Below are positions 53,327-64,000 of a stretch of DNA of 64,000 nt, piece after piece (the first letter of the stretch is position 1; each line of letters opens with the position of its first letter). The notes beneath the pieces were generated by a model, which was not told where the DNA came from, made no database searches, and saw nothing but the letters and a program-made list of their open reading frames with translations. The stretch covers positions 31,965,696 to 32,029,695 of the forward strand of contig CM066312.1 in NCBI GenBank assembly GCA_033807775.1, written 5' to 3'. The stretch is from Saussurea involucrata. Its lineage: Eukaryota > Streptophyta > Magnoliopsida > Asterales > Asteraceae. The position numbers were made by a program, and so were the translations under genes.

Positions 53327-56300
53327 ATGGCGACCATGGAGAGCTTGATAGGTTTGGTAAATCGCATACAAAGAGCTTGTACTGCTCTTGGTGACTACGG
53401 TGGTGGAGACTCCGCTTTCTCTTCCCTCTGGGATGCTCTTCCCTCCGTTGCAGTCGTCGGTGGTCAAGTATGTTTTCGCTTCCATCTCCTTAACCTACCT
53501 TTTATGTGATTTTAATTTATAGATGCTAAAACTGTTTCAAAGGCGGCGTTTCTGTTTCTGCGTGAGAGAAGGTAGAATAAGATGTATCACTTGATCCGTT
53601 TCTTTTTTGAATGAAACGCGGTTTTAGAACATCGCTTTCAACAAGAAGATTTTTTGTTAGCGTTTTGTTTGTTGGGTAGGAGGAGTAGCGGTCAGTTGTC
53701 ATGATCTCTTCGAATCGAGATATTTGTGTGTGAGAGTGCGTTAACTTAGCAATTTTTAGTAAAGAAAACATACCCTGGAATTCTATCGTTTGCATTAGGC
53801 AGTGTTTGGGAGCATGAAATTTCAGATTTTGAGAAGGGATGGAAAATCATGTAGAGGCTGTTTGTTTACTTCTTAATAGTTCTATAAGAGACAACCTCTG
53901 AATCGTTAAGAGGTAAATCTTGTTTGGCAAAAAAAAGTCTGCCTCATAATGGTTCTACCCTCTGAATGATTTTGTATCTTGGGCCCAAACCATTCAGCAA
54001 CTGCAAACAGCCCTTGGTTGAGATCTTAAATTGGAATTTCCAAAATATATTTTTGTTATTCATGTGATTCTTGTATATTTGAGGTGTTTAGAGAGGAAAC
54101 ACCAATGAGTATCCAAATTGGATATGGAACATTCAGATGTCAGGACATTTGGTATTATTGTAGAAAAGGGTGACTGTGGTTTGACAAATATACTTTTCTC
54201 AACCTTTTTTATGTAGACAACTTTGTGCTTTCTTTTTTATCAGTGAAAATGTAAATTTATCTGAGTACAGTTTATTTATGGAGTGTTACTTTATCTAATT
54301 GTTTTCTGCAATTGAGCTGATAATAGAGTTCTGGGAAGTCCTCGGTGTTAGAGAGCATTGTTGGGAGAGATTTTCTTCCTAGAGGATCTGGTTAGTTGTT
54401 TATTTCATATCATGTATAAATGTTTGTATTTTCTAATCTTTGGGTGTTCGTTTAGTCACTGATGCATGTCTATTTCAGGGATTGTCACACGGCGTCCGTT
54501 GGTCTTGCAGTTACACAAGACAGAGGGCAGGCAAGAAGAGTATGCTGAATTTGGACATATGCCTCGGAGGCGATTCACCGATTTTGGTATGTGGAGTGAC
54601 TGCTATGGATTAGCCCGGTTTAAATGAGAACTGCAAATATTTTGAGAATCAAGAAACTAATTTTTTAGTGTATATTCATCTTTGAATATACTCATTGATA
54701 GAATACAAATACCAGTGAATATATTCATCAATGAATATATAGTATATATTCATTGATGAATATACCCATTGACATTATACGTATTTTGATGAAATTTATA
54801 TAGTGTATATTTATCAATGAATACACAAATTTTAAAAATTTCTCAAATTATTTGTGGTTCTCTCATGAACCCTCCCCTATATATGTTATAGTTTAATCTA
54901 TAATATATGATCCTTTATGATACCATTCATGCATGTTTTTATGTAACTTCATAAACTGGCATGCCTTTCACAGTTTCACTCGATCATGTTAGTTAAAAGA
55001 CCTAACTTTAATGCCTCTTGTCAGCATTTTGGTTCATTAGCATAAGACAATAACAATAGTTTCTAACTTCTCAACCTTTCTACAGCTTTGGTACGTAAGG
55101 AAATTCAAGATGAAACAGATAGAATCACGGGGAAGTCGAAACAAATATCTCCAATTCCAATCCATCTCAGTATCTTCTCTCCAAAGGGTGTGTTTTGTTG
55201 ATATTCATCTGTAGTAGTGTTTTTTAAATGATTATCATGAACCCCCTGATTTTTGCATGTTTTTATTTTTTAAATGATACTGATGCCTCATCATGCTTTT
55301 GTTTGTTCTTACAGTTGTCAACTTAACTTTAATTGATTTACCCGGATTGACAAAAGTTGCTGTTGGTATGTACTCTCTACCTTTCATTTTTATTGTTGGA
55401 TGAATTGGCCTTCATCTAATACGAAGAACCAATTTCTTTGCAGAGGGACAATCTGAAACTATAGTTGAAGACATTGAAAATATGGTTCGGACTTATGTTG
55501 AGAAGGTAATTTATATTTATCTTAGCTTATTGTTAATGAACTTTGACAAATATATTTGGTTCTTTCCTCCGTCATGTTTTTGTACACACATATGCATATA
55601 TGTATATGCAGTTATGCACATATGCTTCTTTGAGTAAAATGAATCCAATGCTGCTCTATATCTGTTACATGAAGCCATGGATGGTAATTGTAGGTCTACA
55701 TTGCCTTTGATGTAGTTTAGATTGCAATGATGTTTCACCTGATTTGAATCAATGTGCTGTTGTACTTATATTTAACAATATCATAGTAACCAACTTAGTA
55801 ACTAGTAATCAATTGTCTTCACAAAGGAATAGGAGTCATTTGGTGTGCAAAGTGTCTAATATTCAATTATTAGACCATAGCTATGCAGGAATTTTTTATA
55901 CACCGGATGGCTAATTAACTTTCTATTTCTCTTCCTGTTTATATGATTCTTATATTCTTGTGTAATTGTTCAATGATTGGAAGTGCCATTATTTTTGTTC
56001 TTTTTGTAATGCCCACAGTTATAGGAACATGGACGATTATGTATTTTTGTTGTCCCTTTTCATCTTTTCCTTTGCATTTAGTTCTTAGATATGGTTGGGT
56101 GGTCTTTTCTTTTTCAGCCCAACTCTATCATACTAGCAATATCTCCTGCCAACCAAGATATTGCCACATCTGATGCAATTAAACTTGCTAAGGAGGTGGA
56201 TCCATCAGGTATTATTTTTACTTTCAGAAATGTCATCGTTTACTTGTGAATTCATTCTATTTTGATCTTATTATGCATTTCTCTCTCAACTTGACCAGGT

Positions 56301-59300
56301 GAACGCACATTTGGGGTGTTGACAAAGCTGGATCTCATGGACAAAGGAACTAATGCTTTGGATGTGAGATCTTTGAATATTCTCTCTCTCTCTCTCTCTT
56401 TGATTAATTAGTTGTTTCACTACATTCGAGTCTGATGTTAATACATCTTTTAAATAAAGGTCCTTGAAGGCAGAGCTTATCGTCTGCAACATCCTTGGGT
56501 GGGGATTGTGAATAGATCCCAAGCTGATATTAACAAAAATACTGATATGATGTATGCAAGGCGAAGGGAGCGCGAGTATTTTGCTACCAGTCCTGATTAT
56601 GGTCATTTGTCCAGTAAAATGGGTTCTGAGTATTTGGCAAAACTTCTATCACAGGTATGTTTTTTTTCCCTTTTTCTTTTTTCTGCAGGCTGCTTTGTGA
56701 ACCTCACTAACATTTAGTGGAAAGTTATTCTCATTAGAAGGTGTAATTATAATGTTTTTATCAAGGTGTAATATAGTTGTTAAAAGCCAGGCGCACTGTG
56801 GCTCATAAGGCTTAAGGTCTTGGACTTTTTTAAATTCGAGGCTAGGTGTATTCAACAGGCTCACTAAGGCGCTGTGCTCTGGCTGAGGCCTGAGGCACTT
56901 TGTGGGCCTAGGTGCGCCTCATAAAAATTATAAATTATTTAGTCAAACCCTAATATTAAACAAGTTTTCTTATTTTCTCATCTCCTAGACTTCTTAAAAG
57001 AAGAGTGTCTAAATAGATGACACAAGTCAAACCCTAATACTAAATACCTGGTCCTTAGAACTTCAACCCTTTTCTATAAATACCTTGACCTTAAAACTAC
57101 TTTCTCACGGCTCACGCTTTAAACCCTTCTCCTTCTGCCTCTATCGAAGTACTGTTGGTTGCTGCATTGGAGGCTTGTACTTGCTGCATATTTGAGCTGT
57201 GTAACTCTGTGTGTGTATATATATCTATGTATTTGATAAGATGCGCCTCACATTCCTAAGGCCAGCGCCACATGCCTAGGCCCTGGACCCCTTTGCGCCT
57301 AAGTGGGCCGTGAGCGCTTAACAACTTTGAGGTGTATGGACATTTGTGGCCAGGAGAGAGAGTGTTTAGTTTTTCTTCTTTTGGTAGATAATGATTCTTT
57401 TTTTACACAAAATATCACCTCAATAGGATGCTTCTGTGTGCAGCATTTGGAGTCTGTAATCAAAGCAAAAATACCAGGCATCACTTCCTTGATAAACAAA
57501 GGTGTGGATGAGATGGAGGCAGAATTGGATCGTCTTGGGAGGCCAATTGCAGTTGATGCAGGGGTGAGTGAGTAGCTTTTGTATTTGTATCTGGCATTAT
57601 ATATATATATATATATGTGTGTGGGGGGGGGTGCTCCCCAGAGGTCACCAGTTCAAGTCCCCTTGGGGCCATTGAAGGGTTTGCCTGATTGTTATCTTCA
57701 TGGCTCTATGGGATTGGTTGAGAGCTGGCTCAGATACCCATGGTTACAAAAAATGACATAATCGTCTCCAATTCACCAAACTGTCTTTTTTCAGGCTCAA
57801 TTGTACACCATCTTGGAACTTTGCCGTGCTTTTGACAAAATATTTAAGGAGCATCTAGATGGAGGGTAAGCATTGTTCTTGATTTTCAAGTTTGGCACCA
57901 TCGCCGATCTTATCTTTAGAACTGCAACATGGAATGTTCTTCAGAAAGATCTACAGAAATATGTTTTTTTGAAGTATATAATATTTATATACGGGTACGG
58001 CAAATGGAACAAAGAAACTCACACACCCTTCTCACCTTTGGTGAGGTTTGAACCCATGACCTACTATAAGACCAAGGGCTCTGATACCGCTAGGCCAAAG
58101 GCCCTTTGGTTCTACAGAAATATGTTAGTTTCCACTTAGCGGATGGAACCATGCTTTGGGGTTGTTTACTAAACACTTATCGCCTCTTACCGGGTAAGAG
58201 ATGATGGTCTTTACTAATAATAATCCTGTGCAGTTTGCTAACGGAGAATCTTACCCGGTCAGCGCTTACCATATTTGTGTTGGTAAACTGCTCCTTAGTT
58301 TATGTAATTTTGGATTTGATTTGAGTTTTGGGTTGTTCTTATAATGTGGGGTGGTTTATGTAATTTTGCAGTTGATTGAATTTTGTGTTGTTTGTATAAT
58401 GTCAGGCGTCCCGGGGGCGACCGAATATATGGGGTGTTCGACAACCAGCTTCCTGCGGCTTTGAGGAAACTTCCATTCGATAGGCATCTTTCTCTACAGA
58501 ATGTGAGGAAAATTGTTTCAGAGGCAGATGGTTATCAGCCACATTTGATTGCTCCTGAACAAGGTTATCGGCGTCTTATTGAGGGCTCATTGAATTATTT
58601 TAGGGGACCCGCTGAAGCTTCTGTTGATGCGGTAAGTAGTATTTTACCATCATTTCTAATATGTTAATAGTCTCACATAGAGCTGTTTGACTTTGACTTA
58701 CTTGAACAACATTCTTTTTAGGTGCATTTTGTTCTAAAAGAACTCGTCAGGAAGTCGATTGGGGAAACCGAGGTGAGACTTGACAAGAATATTTGTTTTA
58801 ATACTCTCTGCGTCCCAAAAGAAGTGTCCACATTTCTATTTTAGTTTGCTAAAAAATAAGTGGGGAAATTCACCAAACTAGCCTTTGTGGGCAAAAAGAT
58901 TTAAAAAACAGCATATTTTTTAAAAGAAATATCAAGTTTTAGCCATGACTTCTGCAAAATGACTGAGCAAATTTGTGGATGGTGCTTTTTTTTACCGTCA
59001 GAAAAAGTCAGATTTGTGGAATTATGCCCCAGAAAATGTCAGAAAAAGTACATTGCAAATTTGAAATTGCTGACTATTTCTTGATAATGTTAAAAGAAGG
59101 GCTATTTGATGAAAAATTTTGGGCGCAAATTTGAAATTGCAGTCTTGTTTTTGGGCCAAAAATTGCTAGTTTGGCGATTTTCCAAATAAGTGTGGACTTT
59201 CCAAATCTATTCTAGACTATGAGATGGAGAAATTCATTACTCTCGATTATTATGGGTAAATATGTCATTTAGATAATTAAAAGGTGTAATAATTAGTCAT

Positions 59301-60483
59301 TTCTAAGACTCTTGCCTTTTTTATTGTGGACATTTATTTGGAGGGAGTAGGATATTTGCATTCTTGTTAAAAGGTGACAAAATATTCTTATTTGTTTGGT
59401 CATAACAGGAGTTGAGGCGGTTTCCGACTTTGCAATCTTCTCTTGCTGCTGCTGCTGGTGAAGCATTGGAGAAATTCCGCGATGAAAGTAAGAAGACAGT
59501 TGTGCGGTTGGTGGACATGGAGTCTTCATACTTAACTGTGGATTTCTTCCGGAAACTTCCCCAGGAAGTCGAGAGAGTAGGGCCTGCTCCATCACCAGGA
59601 GATCGCAGAGCATCATCTGCTGATCGCAAAAACCCACCACCTTCAGAGCGCGTAATTCCTTCTATGGAGCGTGGAAATGCAGTTGACCCGTTAGGGGATC
59701 GTTATGCAGAAGCGCATTTTAGGAGGATAGGATCAAACGTATCTTCATATATTGGTATGGTCTCCGACACACTCAAGAGCACTATTCCAAAGGCAGTGGT
59801 TTATTGTCAAGTTAAAGAAGCCAAGCAAAATCTACTCAACTACTTCTACACACAAATAGGGAGAAAGGAGGTAACTCATGTTCTACATTTCTCATTTTCT
59901 AACTTCTTGTGCCATTCAAATTTACTCCCTTGGTTGCAAAACAAGTGTTGACATTTCTATTTTAGTTTATCCAAAATAAAAATGTCCATTTTCAAAGGTA
60001 ACCGTCAACATTCTAATTCTATCTTAATTTTTGAGATGGAGAAATTTATTACCCCGTTTTTATCAAAATTTCCTAATTTTCAGCCTTTAATTTTGGGTTT
60101 ATATATAGCTTTTGCTGTTTTAAAAAATTCGAGGAAAATGGGCTATATAGGAAAATGCAAGCAAGCAACCAACCAACCAAGTGACCAACTGAGCTATTGT
60201 GAAGATATTCTATGGTTGGTTGCATTTTTCGTTGGTTGGTCCATATATCTTTCTTTAAATAACATTGTTTTATCGTTGTTATTATGTTGAAGATAAGAAA
60301 GGAATATAATATAATAATCGTAAACGAAAAGGGATTGATTGGGGGGTTTTGCAGGCTAAACAACTTGCAGAGTTGTTAGACGAGGATCCATCATTGATGT
60401 CAAAAAGACTAGAAATTGCAAAAAGGCTGGAATTATACAAAGGAGCAAGGGATGAGATCGATTCTGTATCATGGGTGCGGTGA
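53327..60483 (+). CDS. DRP1E: Dynamin-related protein 1E-like GTPase (DRP1 class), 15 exons, 645 aa
   Basis: Exons: 53327-53467, 54327-54390, 54479-54586, 55086-55187, 55315-55365, 55444-55505, 56118-56208, 56299-56363, 56460-56654, 57444-57563, 57795-57865, 58406-58631, 58722-58772, 59409-59870, 60355-60483. All introns are GT-AG; the sum is 1938 nt with no stop. The GTPase domain has the P-loop GGQ|SSGKSS across exons 1/2, the switch region IVTRRPLVLQL, LIDLPGLTKVAV (G3) and LTKLDLMDKG (G4). The middle domain and the GTPase effector domain (to IDSVSWVR) follow. There is no PH or proline-rich tail, as expected for plant DRP1, which acts in membrane fission at the cell plate and plasma membrane. 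The start MATMESLIGLVNRIQRAC matches the family. The E assignment over C is by eye. A Pro/Ser-rich linker (about residues 497-540) is longer than I recall for Arabidopsis members (610-625 aa). Confidence 0.93.
53855..54014. mobile_element. hAT-like MITE in DRP1 intron 1
   Basis: Ends AGGCTGTTTG and CAAACAGCCC, about 160 bp, no coding. The TSD is not clear. Confidence 0.5.
54720..54764. repeat. 45-bp perfect palindrome in DRP1 intron 3
   Basis: 22-bp arms around a single G at 54742, with the core TTCATCAATGAATATATA mirrored exactly. Diverged copies of the same TTCATCAATGAA word flank it between 54665 and 54830. Confidence 0.88.
56771..57326. mobile_element. MITE-like element with short TIRs in DRP1 intron 9
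   Basis: AGTTGTTAAAAGC at the left (56775) and GCGCTTAACAACT at the right. The interior has GC-rich GGCGC/GCGCCTC words. The flanks TCAAGGTGTA and TTGAGGTGTA may be a decayed duplication. Confidence 0.5.
57598..57760 (+). repeat. TA/TG microsatellite and a SINE-like box B in intron 10
   Basis: (AT)n to GTGTGTG then G9, followed by AGTTCAAGTCC (near 57649), which resembles an RNA polymerase III box B. No box A or TSD was found, so the SINE assignment is weak. Confidence 0.3.
57966..58110 (-). mobile_element. tRNA-derived SINE in DRP1 intron 11 (145 bp)
   Basis: On the minus strand box A TGGCCTAGCGGT (58086-58097) and box B GGGTTCAAACC (58045-58055) are at tRNA-like spacing, and the 3' end is an A-run. 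Direct repeats TCTACAGAAATATGTT flank it at 57950-57965 and 58111-58126 (16 bp, identical). This is a complete SINE insertion, in antisense to the gene. Confidence 0.85.
58804..59347. mobile_element. Stowaway-like MITE in DRP1 intron 13, itself interrupted
   Basis: The ends CTCTCTGCGTCCC and the complement CTCCCTCC..., both followed inward by TGTCCACA, lie between TA dinucleotides (58802-58803, 59348-59349). The 321-bp element 58863-59183 is inserted in it. Confidence 0.7.
58863..59183. mobile_element. MULE-type MITE inside the Stowaway-like MITE
   Basis: The ends GGGAAATTCACCAAACTAGC and, inverted, GGAAAATCGCCAAACTAGC form TIRs. The 9-bp flanks AAATAAGTG at 58854-58862 and 59184-59192 are identical, as for Mutator-type transposition. 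Non-coding. Confidence 0.85.
59922..60060. mobile_element. Fragment of the same Stowaway-like family in intron 14
   Basis: TACTCCCTTGGTTGCAAAACAAGTG followed by a stretch similar to 58804-58850 (ACATTTCTATTTTAGTTT). The right end is not recognised. Confidence 0.4.
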
Positions 60484-61358
60484 TGGTGACGAATTCTGAG
60501 TCATATTTTTGTTTCACACTTTGGCCTGGATTATTTATTATAGCAGTCGAGTGACTATGAGTATGTATGTGTATGAGATCCATTTTTATGAAAGAATATA
60601 TGTGTTGTACATCTATAGATTTATTATTTCTTAATTAATTATGGATGTTTAGGTTATAAGATTGATTTCATGTCCTTTTGGCAACAATCAGCTCTTTTGA
60701 AGCTTTGTGTTTTGATCTAACAACCACAAACGAATCCCTTTTGTTTTTCAAAATCAAATATATAGTGTTAAGATATAAAATATAAGTTGTATATATATAG
60801 TGTTAAAAATATAATAAAGAAAGAAAAAGTGATAAGTGAAATTTAAGAATAAATATTCTAAACTCCATGTACCACTAGGACTAAATATAGAATTTCTCAA
60901 ATATTTTTAACACCTATATTTAACATAAAACCTCAAGGACGAAAATCGTAGTTTACTACTCTACTCTATATAAAATGAGAAAGTAAAAAATTATTTTTAA
61001 AAAATAAATATTTATTTTGAAACAAAAAATATATATATAAATGTAAAACAAATATTACAAAGCTGATTACATATTACATTCTAGAGTAAATTACATGATT
61101 GGTCTAGGTGGTTTACACAAAATTGTACTGTGCGTCCCTATTTTAAAATAATTATGGAAAACGTCCTTGTGGTTTACATTTTCTCACGCCTTTGGTCCCT
61201 GTTTCCTAACGCTGTTAAATGGATTTGTAAAGTAGGTTAATTAGAAGGGTATTATAGTCATTTTACTCTTTTTCATATTTAATTAAACTTTTAAAAAAAC
61301 CACAGGGACCAAGAATGTAATTTTACATTATTACATAACTTCTTTCTCCCCTTCCGGC
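60484..61358 (+). other. DRP1 3' UTR and gene-free flank
   Basis: Possible polyadenylation region near 60590-60620 (AAGAATATATG). The rest is AT-rich. At 61085-61260 lies sequence of the GAGTAAATTACA...GGTC type, similar in style to Mutator TIRs, with no partner found. No gene. Confidence 0.5.
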
Positions 61359-61552
61359 TGTAAATTTGATATAAGAATGGTTTTCTCTATATTCATTGAA
61401 TACAAAAGAGCTACATTTATACATCCATGAAGATGGCGTAGAATAAGGCAAGGAAAAGAGGAAAGGAAAAAAATCCCAAAGAAATGGTAAATTGGTAATC
61501 AACCAAAAATAAAAGATATGAAAAATATTCTATGCCTCTTCAATATACTCCA
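61359..61552 (-). repeat. 3' LTR of the Ale-like element (194 bp)
   Basis: On the minus strand TGGAGTATATTG...CAAATTTACA, directly after the PPT AGGGGGAGT (plus 61555-61563). TG...CA ends. The left edge rests on these ends only. Confidence 0.7.
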
Positions 61553-61562
61553 ATACTCCCCC

Positions 61563-63428
61563 TCAAGTTGGAGCGTGGAGATCACGAACACCCAACTTGC
61601 CACGTAAGAAGCAAAAACGTTCGGTACCCAACGCCTTGGTGAAAATATCGGCGACTTGAAGATTGGACGGTATTTGGCAAGGGGTAATGTCTTGATTTTC
61701 AACTCGTTCACGAACAAAATAACAATCCATCTCCACGTGTTTAGTCCGTTCATGGAAGACGGGGTTCATGGCAATGTGTCGGGCAGCTTGATTATCACAA
61801 AACAGAGGTGTAGGACCTCGCTGCGGAGCTTCAAGATCATTTAACATCCACCGTAGCCATAAGAGTTCACTAACGGTGTTGGCCATCGAACGATACTCTG
61901 CTTCAACAGAGGAGCGAGAAACCACCGATTGCTTCTTCGTACGCCATGAAACTGGAGAGTTACCAAGAGTAATAAAGTAACCAGTGCTGGAACGACGCGT
62001 GAAAGGACAACCAAACCAATTAGCATCACAATATGCCTCAAGCTGAAAATGTCCTTTAGCCGAGAAGAACAAACCCTGTCCAGGTGTCATTTTTAAATAT
62101 CGCAAAACACGAATAGCAGCATCCATGTGAGATTGTTTAGGACGTTCCAGGAACTGGCTAAGTAGGTTGACAGAAAAAACGATATCAGGTCTTGTGACAG
62201 TTAAATAAAGAAGACGGCCTACTAACCGACGATATTGACCTGCATCTACATCCACCCCATCATTATCTTTTCCCAACTTGAGATTTTGTTCCATCGGAAA
62301 TGGGCTAGGCTTTGCACCTTGTAGTCCGCTTTCTTCCAAAATATCAAGGGTATACTTGCGTTGGCTTAAGACAAAACCTTCTCGCGAACGAGCTACTTTA
62401 ATGCCCAAGAAATATTTTAAGGTACCGAGATCTTTGATGCTGAACATTTTGTCAAGATAGGACTTGATGGATTGAATTTTGACTCCATCATTTCCTGCCA
62501 AGAGAACGTCATCTACGTATATCAACGCAGAAACGTAAGTAGTCCCGCGTCGAAAAATGAAGAGAGAGTGATCAGCTTTAGACTGCCGAAAACCAATATC
62601 ATGTAAGGCACGAGTGAACTTATGATACCAATTTCGAGAAGCTTGTTTCAACCCATATAGGGACTTCAAAAGTTTGCAAACTCGAGTCTCGCCATTTTTT
62701 GCAAAACCTTGCGGAATTCGCATATAAACGTCCTCAACTAAGTCACCATGGAGGAATGCGTTGTTCACATCTAATTGGTGAACTTCCCAATTTTTCTTGG
62801 CTGCCACGGCTAACAAGCAACGGACAGTGACAAGTTTAGCAACGTGGGCGTATGTGTCATGGAAATCAATACCTTCGACTTGAGTGAATCCTTTTGCAAC
62901 TAATCGTGCTTTGTAACGCTCAACTTCTCCATTAGGCTTGTATTTGATCTTATACACCCATTTGGAGTCAACGACCTTCTTCCCCGGTGGTAGAGGCACG
63001 AGCCTCCACGTCCCATTGGATTCTAATGCGTGAATCTCCTTTTGCATGGCTTCACACCATTCAGGATGCTTAACAGCCTGATGGAAATATTTTGGCTCAT
63101 CACGGGAAGTGATGGCTGCTAAGAAAGCTTTGTGAGATGAAGAAAACTTATCATACGAAACAAAATGAGATAGAGGGTGTACCGTCGAAGCCCCTGGATT
63201 GGAAGTGGTTTGTGTATGGTCTATTGAAGGTGGAAAATCCGTCTCATAGTGTTGAAGGTGCTTGGGTTGTTTGCGAGCTCTTTGACTACGTCGGTCTTCA
63301 TGTTGTTCGGCATGAGCAGAATCAGAAGATCCAACATTTGTGTGAGCATGCTTGGGAGCATCTTCACATGTGTTTTCAACTGTTTGTGGGATTAACTCAT
63401 TGAGGTCGGTTTGCTCGAGGTCAACCAT
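61563..63428 (-). pseudogene. Ale-like RT and RNase H
   Basis: A 621-codon open frame with VDSKWVYKIKYKPNGEVERY, ARLVAKGFTQVEGIDFHDTY, QLDVNNAFLHGD, ALIYVDDVLLAGND (YVDD), the RNase H block SSTGYFITLGNSPVSW, VEAEYRSMANT and ADIFTKALGTERF. The stop overlaps the PPT. One residue in a conserved place reads HVAKLVTVR, where PVAKxxTVR is usual. The frame break to the integrase segment at 63392-63428 and the missing 5' end show it is non-functional. Confidence 0.88.
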
Positions 63429-63799
63429 CCCTGAATGTAAGGCTCAAAGTTTGGAACCAGAGGTTGAGGGGTGGTCGAATTGGGCTTTATGGGACTGTCG
63501 GAGTTAAAAGATACATTAGGTTGAGCAGAAGTGTGTGTCTGCCCGGTAACTTTCGTATAGGCAGCCTCAACAGCATGTAAAAAATCCAACTTTCCATTTT
63601 GACCGTCAAACGGAAAAACATGCTCTAAGAATTTAACATCTCTAGAGGTGGTGATATTGTGGGTCTGTAAATCAAACACCCGATAACCTTTTTGCCCGGT
63701 GGCATATCCAATAAAAACACATGGCCTCCCCCTTTCAGCAAATTTATCATTTCCTTTCTTGTTATCTCGTGCATAAACTAAACATCCAAGGATTCTCAA
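63392..63799 (-). pseudogene. Ale-like integrase C-terminal segment
   Basis: It has LRILGCLVYARDNKKGNDKF and CVFIGYATGQKGYRVFDL, the region after the integrase core in copia elements. The catalytic core would lie to the right but is interrupted by the CACTA element. Confidence 0.82.
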
Positions 63800-63815
63800 A
63801 TGTTCGTATGAAGGT

Positions 63816-64000
63816 CACTACAAGAAATAGGGTTTTTAGAGAAAGAAGTTTTAGAGAAGGATTTGAAAGCGTATCTAAAGGTACTTTTTAGAGAAGGAAC
63901 TACACGACAAAAGTGAGAAGTGTAACTGAATGTAAGACGATTTTCAAAGAAGGATTTGAAACCAAATTATTCGCTGCAGAAACCGTCTCTAAAGCTTTTA
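63816..64000 (+). mobile_element. CACTA transposon 5' end
   Basis: CACTACAAGAAATAGGG at 63816 is a canonical plant CACTA TIR, directly after GGT (63813-63815, the probable 3-bp target duplication). Subterminal repeats of TTTTAGAGAAGGA type follow. The element runs out of the window. Confidence 0.82.

Larger units (their letters stand above)
61359..63815 (-). mobile_element. Truncated Ale/Retrofit-like copia element
   Basis: A 3' LTR (61359-61552), PPT, RNase H, RT and the integrase C-terminus are present on the minus strand. The 5' part is cut at 63815 by a CACTA transposon and continues, if at all, beyond the window. It differs from A, B and C in sequence (for example QLDVNNAFLHGDLVEDVYM and a short 194-bp LTR). 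The lineage name is an inference from RT motifs. Confidence 0.85.

Noticed and set aside
57630..57760. Second SINE in DRP1 intron 10
   Set aside because: Only a box-B-like word is present, with no box A, tail or flanking duplication; kept only as a weak repeat entry.
1..64000. CRISPR arrays, rRNA or other non-plant features
   Set aside because: No regularly spaced repeats with unique spacers, no rRNA-like sequence and no bacterial gene signals were seen.

Overview
The window is plant nuclear DNA from a repeat-rich eudicot. It holds one intact host gene, a 15-exon dynamin-related GTPase of the DRP1 class (53327-60483). Nearly all the rest is transposable elements, many nested in one another. 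An Asteraceae source is possible, because the extra open reading frames resemble uncharacterised retrotransposon proteins I associate with that family, but this is a weak guess.

Left part, 1-42166: a nest of Ty1/copia elements with the gag-PR-IN-RT-RNaseH order, plus one Ty3/gypsy element. I call them A, A2, B and C. B (minus strand, 5' LTR 41322-42166) is the oldest host. C (minus, 20912-37335, 16.4 kb) sits inside B's pol and has two 859-bp LTRs and an exact 5-bp target duplication (TTACC). A2 (plus, 3' LTR ending at 16512) sits inside B's extra ORF. A (minus, 5' LTR 5960-6599) sits inside A2's pol-to-extra-ORF spacer. An Athila-like gypsy element (plus, LTR from 10770) sits at the end of A2's extra ORF. 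A2, B and C all carry a long extra ORF downstream of pol, as in the SIRE/Maximus lineage. This product has basic NLS-like clusters, acidic or Ser/Thr/Pro-rich tracts and coiled-coil-like stretches, and shows no clear membrane segment. It is preceded by a spacer with a TATA box and a shared ACGTGTCC motif, which suggests its own promoter.

Element C also carries a complex inverted duplication of its RT/RNaseH region: 935-bp arms at 28445-29379 and 29725-30659, and a second 180-bp pair. The YVDD-containing stretch survives only in the antisense copy, so C can no longer encode an uninterrupted reverse transcriptase, and its transcript would fold into a long hairpin.

Middle part, 42167-52983: a CACTA-type transposon end, a gypsy-like solo LTR (43090-44722), AT-rich MITE debris, and a two-level Mutator nest. 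The outer element (47195-52974, exact 9-bp TSD TAATAAAAA) looks like a Pack-MULE carrying a fragment of a cellular gene for a small single-pass membrane protein. Inside it lies a MULE (48282-52711, exact 9-bp TSD TATATAATA, 123-bp TIRs) with a five-exon MuDR-type transposase broken by two nonsense codons.

Right part, 52984-64000: the DRP1 gene starts 343 bp downstream of the Pack-MULE target duplication. Its introns carry small elements: hAT-like MITEs, a MULE-type MITE inside a Stowaway-like MITE, a tRNA-derived SINE with a 16-bp TSD, and a 45-bp palindrome. Past the gene are a truncated Ale/Retrofit-like copia element (61359-63815) and the start of a CACTA transposon (63816 on) inserted in its integrase.

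All alignments, splice sites and counts were made by eye. Target duplications and LTR ends were read base by base and are the firmest calls.
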